A DNA stretch of 64,000 bases from positions 56,172 through 120,171 of the forward strand of contig JAEUNO010000003.1 of NCBI GenBank assembly GCA_016791045.1. The letters run 5' to 3'. The position numbers and the translations under genes were made by a program. Below, in pieces: positions 52,575-60,877 of the stretch. The DNA comes from Methyloversatilis sp. Its GTDB lineage: Bacteria > Pseudomonadota > Gammaproteobacteria > Burkholderiales > Rhodocyclaceae. The notes under the pieces are model-generated. The model did not search any database. It was given only the letters and a program-made list of their open reading frames with translations, and had not been told where the DNA came from. The stretch's first letter is position 1. Each line of letters starts with the position of its first letter.

Positions 52575-53834
52575 ATGCACATACTCGTTCTAGGTGCCGG
52601 CGTCGTCGGCATCACCACCGCCTGGTATCTCCGTCAGGCGGGACACACCGTCACCGTGGTCGACCGCCAGAGCCAGCCGGCCATGGAAACAAGCTTCGCC
52701 AACGGCGGCCAGATTTCGGTCAGCCACGCCGGCCCCTGGGCCACCCCGCAGGCGCCCGGCATCGGTCTGCGCGGCATGGGTCGCTCGACCGCACCGGTGC
52801 GTTTCTCGCCCACCGTCAACCACCGCCAGTGGCGCTGGATGGCGGCGTTCCTGCTGCAATGCCGTCCCGGACGCGTGCGGGCCAACACCGATGCACTGGC
52901 TCGTCTGGCCATCCGCAGCCAGGTCGAACTGGGGCTGCTGCGCCGTACCCAGCAGCTGGACTACGTGCACGCCGAAAGCGGCATCCTGCATGTGTTCTTC
53001 AACCGCAAGGAGCTGGCCCGGGCGCAGCAGCGCGCGCGCATCCTGCACAAGCACGGCATCCGGATCGACGTCTGCGACGCCGCGCGCTGCATCGACATCG
53101 AACCTGCGCTCGCGTCGAGCACGCGCACCCTGATCGGCGGCCTGTTTGCGCCGAACGACGAATCGGGCGACGCCTGCGCGTTCACCCGCCAGCTGGCGCA
53201 GCGCTGTGCCGACGCCGGTGTCGTGTTCCACTACGAAACCACGGCGGACAGCCTCGATATGCACGAAGGCCGGGTGCGCGGCGTGGCCGTCCGCGATGCA
53301 CGCGGCGTGCGCGGATTGCTGTGCGCGGACCAGATCGTGTGTTCGCTGGGCACCCACACCCGCGCACTGGTCGAACAGCACGGCCCGCGCCCGGCGCTGT
53401 ATCCGATCAAGGGTTACTCGATCACCTTTCCGGCCGGTCCGAATGCGCCGCACGTCAGCATCACCGATGAAGAGCACCGCATCGTGATGTCCCGTCTCGG
53501 CGACACCATCCGCGTGGCGGGCCTGGCCGAACTGGGTGGTCACACCGTCACCGTGGACGATGAACGGGTGCGGCTGCTGACCGGACTGACCCGCACGCTG
53601 TGTCCGGATGCCGGCGATATCGATGCAGCGCAGGCGTGGGCCGGACTGCGCCCGTGCACGCCGGGCAATGTGCCGCTGATCGGCCGCAGCCGCATACCGG
53701 GGCTCTGGTACAACACCGGCCACGGCTCGCTCGGCTGGACGCTGGCCTGCGGATCGGCCCGCCTGCTCGCCGATCTCGTCGACAGCGGCAGCTCGGACAT
53801 CGAATTTCCCTACCTCACCGGCAAACGTCACTGA
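52575..53834 (+). CDS. dadA: D-amino acid dehydrogenase (DadA) family oxidoreductase
   Basis: 419 aa FAD enzyme that deaminates D-amino acids to 2-oxoacids and passes electrons to the respiratory chain. VLGAGVVGITTAWYLRQAGHTVTVVDRQ is the FAD motif, SFANGGQISVSHAGPWATP the active-site region, and NTGHGSLGWTLACGSARLLADL the C-terminal FAD contact, as in DadA. Exact substrate is not fixed by sequence. Followed 27 bp later by a quinone reductase. Confidence 0.88.
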   Translation: MHILVLGAGVVGITTAWYLRQAGHTVTVVDRQSQPAMETSFANGGQISVSHAGPWATPQAPGIGLRGMGRSTAPVRFSPTVNHRQWRWMAAFLLQCRPGRVRANTDALARLAIRSQVELGLLRRTQQLDYVHAESGILHVFFNRKELARAQQRARILHKHGIRIDVCDAARCIDIEPALASSTRTLIGGLFAPNDESGDACAFTRQLAQRCADAGVVFHYETTADSLDMHEGRVRGVAVRDARGVRGLLCADQIVCSLGTHTRALVEQHGPRPALYPIKGYSITFPAGPNAPHVSITDEEHRIVMSRLGDTIRVAGLAELGGHTVTVDDERVRLLTGLTRTLCPDAGDIDAAQAWAGLRPCTPGNVPLIGRSRIPGLWYNTGHGSLGWTLACGSARLLADLVDSGSSDIEFPYLTGKRH

Positions 53835-53861
53835 CGCGCCGGCACCCGACAGGACACTCCC

Positions 53862-54848
53862 ATGCGCGCCGCCTTCTATGACCAGACCGGCCCGGCCCAC
53901 CAGGTGCTGCAGGTCGCGGAGCTGCCCGATCCGGTGCCGGCTGCAGGCGAGGTGCGGGTCAGGCTGCAGTGGTCCGGCGTCAACCCGTCCGACGTCAAGG
54001 CGCGCGCCGGCCTGCGGGCGGGCGGCATGCCCTTCCCGCGCATCATTCCGCACAGCGACGGCATGGGCATCGTCGACGCGGTCGGGCCGGGCGTCAGTGC
54101 TTCGCGCATCGGCGAGCGGGTCTGGCTGTGGAACGCCGCGTGGGGTCGCGCCTGCGGCACCGCGGCGCAGTTCATCACGCTGCCGCAGGCGCAGGCGGTC
54201 GCCCTGGCTGACCCGATCAGCGGCGAAGCCGGCGCCTGCCTGGGCATTCCGGCGACCACGGCACTGCACGCCCTGCTGACGCTCGGGGGCGTGGCCGGCA
54301 AATCGGTACTGGTGGCGGGCGGCGCGGGCGCGGTCGGTCACTACGCCGTGCAGTTCGCAAAGCTGCTCGGCGCACGACAGGTCATCGCGACCGTCAGCAG
54401 CGCAGCCAAGGCCGGGCTTGCCCGCGAAGCGGGTGCCGACCGCGTGATCGACTACCGCACCGAAGACGTCGCCGCGCAGGTGGACGACGCGACGGCCGGG
54501 CGGGGTGTCGACCGCATCGTCGAAGTCGATGTGGCCGCCAATGCCGTCATGGACATCGGACTGGTGCGCCCGGGTGGCGAATGGATCGTCTACGGCAGCG
54601 GAACGCCGCAGTTTGCGCTGCCCTTTTTCGCCCTGGCGGCCCGCAACATCACGCTGCGCGTCATCCTCGTCTACACGCTGGACGAGGCCGAACGCCGCGC
54701 CGTGATCGACACCCTGACCCGGCTGCTGGCGACCGGCCGCGTGATCCACCGCATCGCGGAACGCCTGCCCCTGGCGCAGATCGCCGACGCGCACGCGCGG
54801 ATCGAACAGGGGCAAGTGGTCGGCAACATCGTGCTGGCGCTCGACTGA
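53862..54848 (+). CDS. zinc-independent quinone oxidoreductase (zeta-crystallin type MDR)
   Basis: 328 aa. N-terminal GroES-like domain (WSGVNPSDVKARAG) and C-terminal Rossmann domain with VLVAGGAGAVGHYAVQFAKLLGA. The zinc ligands of alcohol dehydrogenases are absent. Probably NADPH:quinone reductase. An AGGACA site precedes the ATG. It may form an operon with dadA. Confidence 0.88.
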   Translation: MRAAFYDQTGPAHQVLQVAELPDPVPAAGEVRVRLQWSGVNPSDVKARAGLRAGGMPFPRIIPHSDGMGIVDAVGPGVSASRIGERVWLWNAAWGRACGTAAQFITLPQAQAVALADPISGEAGACLGIPATTALHALLTLGGVAGKSVLVAGGAGAVGHYAVQFAKLLGARQVIATVSSAAKAGLAREAGADRVIDYRTEDVAAQVDDATAGRGVDRIVEVDVAANAVMDIGLVRPGGEWIVYGSGTPQFALPFFALAARNITLRVILVYTLDEAERRAVIDTLTRLLATGRVIHRIAERLPLAQIADAHARIEQGQVVGNIVLALD

Positions 54849-54988
54849 GCTTCAGGCACCCGGGCGCGCAATGGATGTACGATGATGTTGCGTTGCCGTG
54901 CGCTCTCGTGGGCACGCGACGGCAGCGCGACCCGGCAGGCATGCGGACATCTGCGTCACCCCTCTCTGGTGCCCCTGGAGGACGGAAC

Positions 54989-55600
54989 ATGACTTCGAAT
55001 ACGACGTCAGTACGCCGATACGGCTTCGCGATGATGGTCGTCGCATGCTGCCAGACAGCTGCGGCCGGCGAAGCCGGCCAGACACCGTGTGACCTCGTCG
55101 ATACCGCGGATCTGGCTGAAATGGGCTTCGGCATCGTGCGCCTTCCGGCGACGGACGTGCTGAACCTCTACAAGGGCCAGGCCGATGCGCCGGTCGATAC
55201 CCACACTGAAATCTGCACCTTCCTCGCCGGACGCAGCGGTGACCGCATGGGTCTGCAGCTGACGATAGAAACCTTCGGCGAGCGGGTCACCCCCGCGCAG
55301 CTCAGCGCCTGGACGGCCCTGATCATGAAGGACGACCCGGCCTACTTCTCGTCCGTCCGCGTCGGCGACGCCAACTGCGAAACCGGCGAATTCGACCTCA
55401 TCGACGAACGCACCGACGCGCGCCAGGGCACTCAGCACTATGTGTCGTGCGACGCGCTCGAGCCGTTCGGCAACCATCGCGTCAATCTGTATTTCCAGGC
55501 GCCCGAATTCAAGGCGCTGCTGCCGACCCCGGAAGAAGTGAAGGCGCTGCTCGACAAGGCGACCGGCAAGGTCAGGACGCGCGGTGCAATAAGCATCTGA
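54989..55600 (+). CDS. secreted protein of unknown family
   Basis: 203 aa with a signal peptide (about 1-27, ending TAAAGEA). Four cysteines (CDLVD, EICTF, NCETG, VSCDA) could form two disulfides, giving a periplasmic alpha/beta protein. I do not recognise the family. GGAGGA precedes the ATG by 7 nt. The stop codon lies within the first unit of a 15-bp tandem repeat. Confidence 0.7.
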   Translation: MTSNTTSVRRYGFAMMVVACCQTAAAGEAGQTPCDLVDTADLAEMGFGIVRLPATDVLNLYKGQADAPVDTHTEICTFLAGRSGDRMGLQLTIETFGERVTPAQLSAWTALIMKDDPAYFSSVRVGDANCETGEFDLIDERTDARQGTQHYVSCDALEPFGNHRVNLYFQAPEFKALLPTPEEVKALLDKATGKVRTRGAISI

Positions 55601-55636
55601 CCCAGTAGCATCTGACCCGGTAGCATCTGACCCGGT
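55592..55636 (+). repeat. three 15-bp tandem units covering the stop codon
   Basis: AGCATCTGACCCAGT, AGCATCTGACCCGGT and AGCATCTGACCCGGT follow one another at 55592, 55607 and 55622. The TGA at 55598-55600 closes the upstream gene, and each further unit carries an identical in-frame TGA, so expansion leaves the protein unchanged. Confidence 0.9.
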
Positions 55637-55653
55637 GCGCAGACCACGTGACA

Positions 55654-55684
55654 AGGCCCTTGCGCACGCTGTACGCAAGGGCCT
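55654..55684. terminator. strong GC hairpin between convergent genes
   Basis: AGGCCCTTGCG at 55654-55664 pairs perfectly with CGCAAGGGCCT at 55674-55684 around a 9-nt loop. It lies between the ends of a plus-strand and a minus-strand gene. No T-run follows on either strand, so it is a structural end or a partial, bidirectional terminator. Confidence 0.55.
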
Positions 55685-55708
55685 CCGGGTGCTGCGGATC
55701 GCTGCGCC

Positions 55709-56023
55709 TTACTTCAGGCGCATGTCGTTCTTGACCGACTTGACGCCACCCACGCTGCGCGCCACGTCAACCGCCTTCGTGATGTCGGCCGCTGAATTGA
55801 CGAACCCGCTGAGCTGAACAACGCCCTTGAAGGTTTCGACGTTGATCTCGGCGACCTTCAATGTCGCTTCGTTCAGGATGGCAGCCTTCACCTTGGCGGT
55901 GATGACGCTGTCGTCCACATACTCACCAGTCCCTTCCTGCTTCGAGGTGGCCGCGCAGCCTGCCGCGCCGGCAAGCGCAACGGCCAGGAAGGCGGCTGAC
56001 AGATATCGTTTGATGTCATGCAT
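55709..56023 (-). CDS. BON-domain lipoprotein (OsmY-like)
   Basis: 104 aa. A lipobox (ALAGAAGC) follows the signal segment, then one BON domain (DDSVITAKVKAAILNEATLKVAEINVETFKGVVQLSGFVNSA). BON proteins bind envelope lipids or proteins and are often stress induced. Only one BON domain, unlike OsmY with two. GGAG precedes the start by about 8 nt. Confidence 0.88.
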   Translation of the reverse strand: MHDIKRYLSAAFLAVALAGAAGCAATSKQEGTGEYVDDSVITAKVKAAILNEATLKVAEINVETFKGVVQLSGFVNSAADITKAVDVARSVGGVKSVKNDMRLK

Positions 56024-56219
56024 GAAGAACTCCTTTGAAAATCAATATTCGAGCGCCTGACATCGCTCGGCAAGGCGTCGCGTGCAGGCGTTTGATGAAC
56101 GGGACGAGCGGTTGACTGCCCTGTCTGTCAGGAAACGTCCAGCCTTACGGCAGCGCAGGCCGGAACCTTTTCAGCATGCGCTCGCCATAGCGGTACGTCG
56201 GTGCGCTGGCGTACAGAAG

Positions 56220-56669
56220 TCAGCGCGTCAGCACAGCTTCAGTGGGCAGCCCTTGCAGTGGCTCGGCCTCGATACCCCGGCAGAACGTACTCAATACCCC
56301 ATGCATACCCGGCGCTTCCGGCGTGGTTTCGATCCCGGTCCGGCTCATCACCACGACCAGCACGCCCGGTCTCACGTTACGGACAAGATCCAGCACGTCG
56401 AAACCGTCGCCGTCACACAGACTGCCGCCGAGCAATACCGCCTCGATTTCCGAGCGGCCAAGACGTTCGAGCGCATCGGACAAGGTGTCGACCCATTCGA
56501 CGCGCAGCGATGAGGCGGCCAGCGCTGTCAGCGCCAGCCGTATCCGATCCGCTCGCGCCGTGTCGGGTTCGAGCAGCAGGATCGTGCGCGGCGCCCGATG
56601 TCCGCTGCTGTCACCTGTCAGCGAAGAACCGCCGTCAGGCGTCTGAACGACGGTTCGATCCGGTGTCAT
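56220..56669 (-). CDS. pseudo-receiver domain protein
   Basis: 149 aa. The fold of a response-regulator receiver is readable: TILLLEPDTARADRI for beta-1, EAVLLGGSLCDGDGFDVLDLVRN for beta-3/alpha-3, and VLVVVMSRTG for beta-4. The phospho-acceptor Asp is replaced by Gly81 and the conserved Lys-Pro near the end is not recognisable, so phosphorylation is unlikely. The start overlaps the Zn-ribbon gene stop (ATGA). Confidence 0.72.
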   Translation of the reverse strand: MTPDRTVVQTPDGGSSLTGDSSGHRAPRTILLLEPDTARADRIRLALTALAASSLRVEWVDTLSDALERLGRSEIEAVLLGGSLCDGDGFDVLDLVRNVRPGVLVVVMSRTGIETTPEAPGMHGVLSTFCRGIEAEPLQGLPTEAVLTR

Positions 56670-56860
56670 TTGCACGGCGACGCCGAGTTGTCGGCGTCCG
56701 ACAGGTCCGGCGCACTGACCCGCAGATTGCCTTCCCAGACACAGTGGATCGATTCGCAGCGAAAGCGTCGGATCGATACGAAGCGACCGATCAGGCGATC
56801 GACGGGCCTGCGACGGATGCGGCAGACCATCGACCCGCAGCGCGGACAGACATGCTTCAA
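56666..56860 (-). CDS. small Zn-ribbon-like protein
   Basis: 64 aa. CPRCG near the N-terminus and CESIHC about 30 residues later could bind one zinc ion, and the Arg-rich stretch RRRPVDRLIGRFVSIRRFRC is typical of small betaproteobacterial zinc-ribbon proteins. Start is a TTG overlapping the csbD stop (TTGA). Function unknown. It sits between csbD and the pseudo-receiver gene, coupled to both. Confidence 0.6.
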   Translation of the reverse strand: MKHVCPRCGSMVCRIRRRPVDRLIGRFVSIRRFRCESIHCVWEGNLRVSAPDLSDADNSASPCK

Positions 56861-57087
56861 GGCAGCTTGTCAGAAGTTCGGGCGCTGTCTGCGTTCAGCT
56901 TTTCGAACTGTTCGATCCGATGTTCCGCCTCGTCCTTCGTGATGCCATACGCTTCCTGGATCCGGCCGGCCAGTTCGATGCGCTTGCCGGCGATCACGTC
57001 GAGCTGGTCGTCCGTCAGCTTGCCCCACTGCGACTTGACCTTGCCCTTGAATTGCTTCCAGTTGCCTTCGGCGATATCCCAGTTCAT
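56857..57087 (-). CDS. CsbD family stress-response protein
   Basis: 76 aa, hydrophilic and helical. NWDIAEGNWKQFKGKVKSQWGKLTDDQLDVIAGKR is the CsbD signature, though the family's role is not known beyond general-stress induction in other bacteria. AAGGACATGCA precedes the ATG. First gene of a three-gene coupled unit. Confidence 0.9.
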   Translation of the reverse strand: MNWDIAEGNWKQFKGKVKSQWGKLTDDQLDVIAGKRIELAGRIQEAYGITKDEAEHRIEQFEKLNADSARTSDKLP

Positions 57088-57125
57088 TGCATGTCCTTTC
57101 GATTTTCATTCATATCCTGAACGAC

Positions 57126-57142
57126 GCAGGCAAGACGCCTGC
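57126..57142. other. short hairpin upstream of csbD
   Basis: GCAGGC (57126-57131) pairs with GCCTGC (57137-57142) around a 5-nt loop in the 79-bp gap between the ElaB/YqjD-like gene and csbD. Without a T-run it is only a weak candidate terminator. Confidence 0.35.
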
Positions 57143-57166
57143 ATCCGTTCCGCGTGGTGCAGATGT

Positions 57167-57499
57167 TCAGCGGCGACGCATCAGAAACGCCACCAGCAGC
57201 CCGGCCGCAGCGGCCACGCCGACTGCCTTCCAGGGGTTTTCGCTGACATAGACCCGCGTGTTGTCCGCCGCGCGGTGCACCTTGTCCGACACCGCATGCG
57301 CCGCACGATCCAGCCCGGCACGGGCATCGGACAGACGCGTTTCGATCTTCGTGCGCGCCGCGGAAATTTCACCCGCCGTGCTGTCGATCACCTGCTTGAC
57401 CAGGGCATCGGCGTCGCTGACGACCGCTTTCACATCGCTCACCAGTACATCCTTCCTGCCCTGGATGCCTGCGTCACCACCATTGAAATCCGTATTCAT
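57167..57499 (-). CDS. ElaB/YqjD-like (DUF883) membrane-anchored protein
   Basis: 110 aa. A long helical region with heptad-like spacing (ALVKQVIDSTAGEISAARTKIETRLSDARAGLDRAA) precedes one C-terminal membrane helix and a basic end (FLMRRR), the layout of the inner-membrane ribosome-binding proteins YqjD and ElaB. A perfect AAGGAGG lies before the chosen ATG. Stress or stationary-phase expression is known for the family. Confidence 0.85.
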   Translation of the reverse strand: MNTDFNGGDAGIQGRKDVLVSDVKAVVSDADALVKQVIDSTAGEISAARTKIETRLSDARAGLDRAAHAVSDKVHRAADNTRVYVSENPWKAVGVAAAAGLLVAFLMRRR

Positions 57500-57687
57500 C
57501 GTGCCTCCTTGATTAAGGCGCAATCGGCACGCGGGCTCAGCCCTGAAACCTGCCGCTGCATTGAAGGTGGGGCGGGCCCGCCGGGCGCTGACAGCCCTGC
57601 CGGCAGGGTTCGCCCCGCGATGACAAGTGTGTGTCGCACGGCAGACAGTGTCTGTTCGGCAGCGAACGAAGCGCCCGCTGCATGAAC

Positions 57688-57915
57688 TTACTTGCCGTCG
57701 CCCCGGGTCGCATCCTTGATGCTGTCGCCTGCTTGTTCGATCTTGTCGCCCGCCTTTTCGGCCGCGTCACCGATCGCGTTCGAGGTATTGCCCACCGCGG
57801 CATCCAGCTTCTTGCCGGCGGTTTCGGCCGGACCTTCCTTCTGGCAGCCCGACAGCACCGCGAGAAACAGGCCGGCAACCATCACGGCACCCAGCTTTTG
57901 CGCATTCTTCTTCAT
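57688..57915 (-). CDS. small helical lipoprotein
   Basis: 75 aa. A lipobox (LAVLSGC) is followed by a mature helix with repeating GDxxxKAGDKIEQAGD-like units, resembling small envelope lipoproteins of betaproteobacteria. Function unknown. GGAG is located 5-8 nt upstream of the ATG. Confidence 0.8.
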   Translation of the reverse strand: MKKNAQKLGAVMVAGLFLAVLSGCQKEGPAETAGKKLDAAVGNTSNAIGDAAEKAGDKIEQAGDSIKDATRGDGK

Positions 57916-58021
57916 GGAGAACTCCGTCGTTCAACTACACACCTGAAAGGGGCCATGGAGCGGGACCGCTTCCGGTCGCGCCCCATGCCCCCCTGTAGCA
58001 AGCCAGCGCTCAATGGCCTGC

Positions 58022-58237
58022 TTACTTCTTGATTTCACGTCCGATCAGGCCACCGACGGCAGCGCCGCCGACGGTACCGATTGCGCTGCCGCCGGTCAGC
58101 ACCGCACCGCCGACCGCGCCCGCACCCGCGCCGATGGCGGTGTTGCGATCACGCGTCGACATGCCCGAGCAGGCGCTCAGGCCGATGAGCAATGCAGCAC
58201 TGATGGCAATCGTTGCAATGTTTGATTTCGTCTTCAT
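58022..58237 (-). CDS. glycine-zipper lipoprotein (OsmB-like)
   Basis: 71 aa. A lipobox (IGLSAC) is followed by a glycine-zipper segment (AIGAGAGAVGGAVLTGGSAIGTVGGAAVGGLIG) as in OsmB and other Gly-zipper envelope proteins, and the sequence ends in a basic IGREIKK tail. Probably outer-membrane located. Confidence 0.85.
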   Translation of the reverse strand: MKTKSNIATIAISAALLIGLSACSGMSTRDRNTAIGAGAGAVGGAVLTGGSAIGTVGGAAVGGLIGREIKK

Positions 58238-58260
58238 GATGTGACCTCGTATCCGGGTAT

Positions 58261-58278
58261 CGCGGCCGGGCGGCCGCG
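58261..58278. other. perfect GC palindrome
   Basis: CGCGGCCG (58261-58268) and CGGCCGCG (58271-58278) form a near-loopless inverted repeat between the OsmB-like gene and the interrupted gene. It could end the upstream transcript, but no T-run follows. Confidence 0.4.
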
Positions 58279-58300
58279 AGGTGCTGCATGGGCGACCGGC

Positions 58301-58501
58301 TTACTTGCCGGCGCGCATCTTTGCTGCGTCGATGCAACGGTCCTTCGCGTCACCCGCGAGGCTGTCGCACTTTTCCTGCTCGACGTCATAGCGCGCGTCG
58401 ACCGTGTCTTACTTCGCTTCCCTGCGCGTCCCGGCGATGGCACCGGTACTGAAGGCCAGGCCGATGGCAGGCGCCAGCGCAGGTATGCGGAGTGTTTTCA
58501 T
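58301..58501 (-). pseudogene. small secreted protein gene interrupted by an in-frame stop
   Basis: From the ATG at 58501 the frame reads a signal peptide (MKTLRIPALAPAIGLAFSTG) and then hits TAA at codon 31 (58409-58411). The same frame continues after the stop for 35 sense codons with a coherent hydrophilic segment (VDARYDVEQEKCDSLAG, DRCIDAAKMRAGK) to a TAA at 58301-58303. The reading resembles common small betaproteobacterial exported proteins with a DxAKCxxLxGxAKDxC pattern. Either a nonsense mutation or a sequencing error. Confidence 0.65.
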
Positions 58502-58740
58502 GGGTGTCCTTGTGTCGTGATCTGCCGTCACGTCGCAGGCGCGGCCGGAGCGGCCGCTGCATGGACGGACCCGGACCTGCGCAGTCCGGTGATTGCACGG
58601 TACGCAGTCATCGGGAGGCTGTCTGTCTGCTGACGCACACAGACTTTCCGGATGCCGGTGCGCAGAGGCATGACCGGTTCAAGGTGACGCGGAATCAGCG
58701 CTGTCGGTGCAACCGCAGGACCTGGTCCGACTGACAAGGC

Positions 58741-59634
58741 TCACAGCCGGTTGGCATCCATCCGTGCGGCCGCGCGCGGCGGCGTGGGCGGAATGACCTC
58801 CACCGCCAGCGCGGCACCGAGCAGGAAGATCTGGCTCGATCCGTAGAACCAGATCAGCAGCGCAGCAAAGGAGCCCGCCGCACCCAGCGCCGATTCGGTT
58901 GCCGTGGTCGCGATGTACAGCCCGATGCCGTAGCGGCCGAGCATGAACAGCATGGCGGCGAAGCAGGCGCCGACCGCGGCGTGCAACCAGGGCATGCGAT
59001 GGTCCGGCAGCCAGCGCAGCAGGGTGGCGAACAGCAGTGCGATCACGCCGAACGAAAACGCCGCTTCGACCAGCAGCACCACCGGCAGCAGCACGGGCCA
59101 GTGGCTGGTCACCTTGTGCATCGCCAGCAGCACCGCGGTCTGGGCGACCAGCGCCACGGCGAGCAGAAAGCCGCCGCCGAGCACGATGCCCAGCGCCAGC
59201 AACCTGACCTGCAGCAGCCGGAGCCACGAAAAGGGCACGGCTTTCTCGCCGAGCATGGCCTGCAGTGCGGCGCGCAGTTCGATGAACACGCCGGTCGCAC
59301 CGATCAGCGTGCCGCCAAGCGCCAGCCAGGGGCCCAGCGATCCGTCGCCGTCACCGTTCGAACGTTCGCTCGCACGCTGCAGCAAGTCCGCCACGGTCCC
59401 GGCCTCGCGCGGTCCGATCAGCCCGGCCAGCGCATCGATCAGCGCCGTCTGCGCACTTTCGTCGCCGAGCACCCAGAACATGACCCGCGTCACGACGACG
59501 ATCAGCGGCGCGATCGCAAACGCCGCGTAAAACGCGACCGCCGCACCATAGGTCATGCCACGCGCGTCGTCGTAGCGGCGCAAGGTCGCCAGCGCGATGC
59601 GCCAAAGCTCGGTCAGGGCGCGCGGCGGCTTCAT
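58741..59634 (-). CDS. YihY/BrkB family inner-membrane protein
   Basis: 297 aa with about six hydrophobic helices. The family motifs GMTYGAAVAFYAAFAIAPLIVV at the N-terminus and GSFAALLIWFYGSSQIFLLGAALAVE near the C-terminus are clear. Called a ribonuclease BN in some databases in error; the true role is unknown, possibly envelope transport. The 239 bp after its end contain only inverted repeats. Confidence 0.9.
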   Translation of the reverse strand: MKPPRALTELWRIALATLRRYDDARGMTYGAAVAFYAAFAIAPLIVVVTRVMFWVLGDESAQTALIDALAGLIGPREAGTVADLLQRASERSNGDGDGSLGPWLALGGTLIGATGVFIELRAALQAMLGEKAVPFSWLRLLQVRLLALGIVLGGGFLLAVALVAQTAVLLAMHKVTSHWPVLLPVVLLVEAAFSFGVIALLFATLLRWLPDHRMPWLHAAVGACFAAMLFMLGRYGIGLYIATTATESALGAAGSFAALLIWFYGSSQIFLLGAALAVEVIPPTPPRAAARMDANRL

Positions 59635-60250
59635 GCCCCGCTTCGACTCGCCGATACGGCTCGTCGCGCGGAAGTCATCGATGTCGTCCTGATTGGGTGA
59701 TGTGACGATTCGGTCGGCAAACGGTCAAGCGCCTGACGCGTGCAGCCATGCAGACTGCGCGGGTGACAAGCGGATTGACGGCATGCGCCGTCACGCATCC
59801 GATGCAGTGCGGTCGGCCTTGCCCGTCGCGATGTCTGAAGCTGCGCGCGCACCGCGTGCTGGCAGACGGAGGACCGACCGACGGATGAAGGCCCGCGACG
59901 CGCGCGTGACAAACCGGAAAGACACGACGAGACGCCGTGCGAACGGCGTCCCGTGGGTGAGCGCGCGGGTCTGGCCGACGACCCGTGCGTCGTCGCGCAT
60001 CGTGGTCACACTGCCCCGATATCCGGCATCCGTCCGGAACGCCAGACGGTCAAACACCGGGATGGCGTGAAGCGGGCGGCTATCCATCCGGGCGGGCCTG
60101 AAGGTCGGCATCGTGTCCGCAGCAGCAAGCGCCGGGTGCGCGTACGTCCGTGCCACCGCACCGACAGCGCGAGGTCGAGCGCTCGTGACCCGTTCATCCA
60201 GGGTGCACCTGCGCGCTCTGACCAGAGGAGGCCAACGGCCGGCGTACGCC
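59635..60250. other. 616-bp stretch without a supported gene
   Basis: No open frame here has a coherent domain or ribosome-binding site; long frames on the minus strand are Arg-rich out-of-frame readings. The region holds a perfect 8-bp hairpin (GACGCCGT 59931-59938 / ACGGCGTC 59943-59950) with a GCGA tetraloop. It may contain the promoter of the BrkB gene and untranslated RNA. Confidence 0.5.
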
Positions 60251-60415
60251 TCAACCACGCCTGGCGAGGCCAAACACGAAACTTGCGATGGCGAGCACGA
60301 TGAAGATGAAGAACAGGATTTTCGCGATGCCGGCAGCACTTGCGGCGACACCGCCGAAACCGAACAGCGCAGCAACCAGTGCGATGACAAGAAACACGAT
60401 GGCGTAACGCAGCAT
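60251..60415 (-). CDS. DUF1328 (YtjA-like) small membrane protein
   Basis: 54 aa with two hydrophobic helices. The sequence [21 protein letters not shown] and [21 protein letters not shown] is the DUF1328 pattern. AAGGAAG lies about 9 nt upstream of the start. Function unknown; the genes are often stress induced. Confidence 0.88.
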   Translation of the reverse strand: MLRYAIVFLVIALVAALFGFGGVAASAAGIAKILFFIFIVLAIASFVFGLARRG

Positions 60416-60877
60416 GAGGGGTCTTCCTTGACGAATAGGCGTCCAGCGATCGTACGGATGCACCCTGAAACCGGGCGCGTGCCGAAGAGCAGGTACGCGG
60501 TGACACACTTCTTCCGAGCGTGACACGACAATCATCATTGAGCCTTCGGCAGGCGCACATGTCTGTGCGGTGACGAACGTACGCCGGTCGAGCGATGCCT
60601 GTCCGCCCACGCCTCGCCCGATGAAGGGCTGAAAGGGACTGTACCGCCGCGGGGGCCATCGAAGCCCGATGCCGAAGCCGTGTCGCCACCGACATGGCTA
60701 TACTGAGCGTGCCCTGCGCGCAGCGAAGTGATCGCATGCCAATCCTTGCGCGCCCGGCATTGCAGCGCCCATCGATGCACCCGCCCCGATGACCGGTTGA
60801 AGAAGTGCCCTGCCTTATCTGCAAGCCCTTGATCGATGCGCGACCAAGGCACACCGGACCCCGTTGGAGATGCACTG
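60416..60877. other. 462-bp divergent intergenic region
   Basis: It separates the minus-strand DUF1328 gene from the plus-strand Crp/Fnr gene and must carry both promoters. TATACT at 60699-60704 is a possible -10 for the latter but has no good -35. I see no further gene. Confidence 0.4.

Noticed and set aside
60113-60523. Plus-strand 136-residue frame with acidic tract
   Set aside because: It is antisense to the DUF1328 gene and its promoter and has no recognisable domain or ribosome-binding site.
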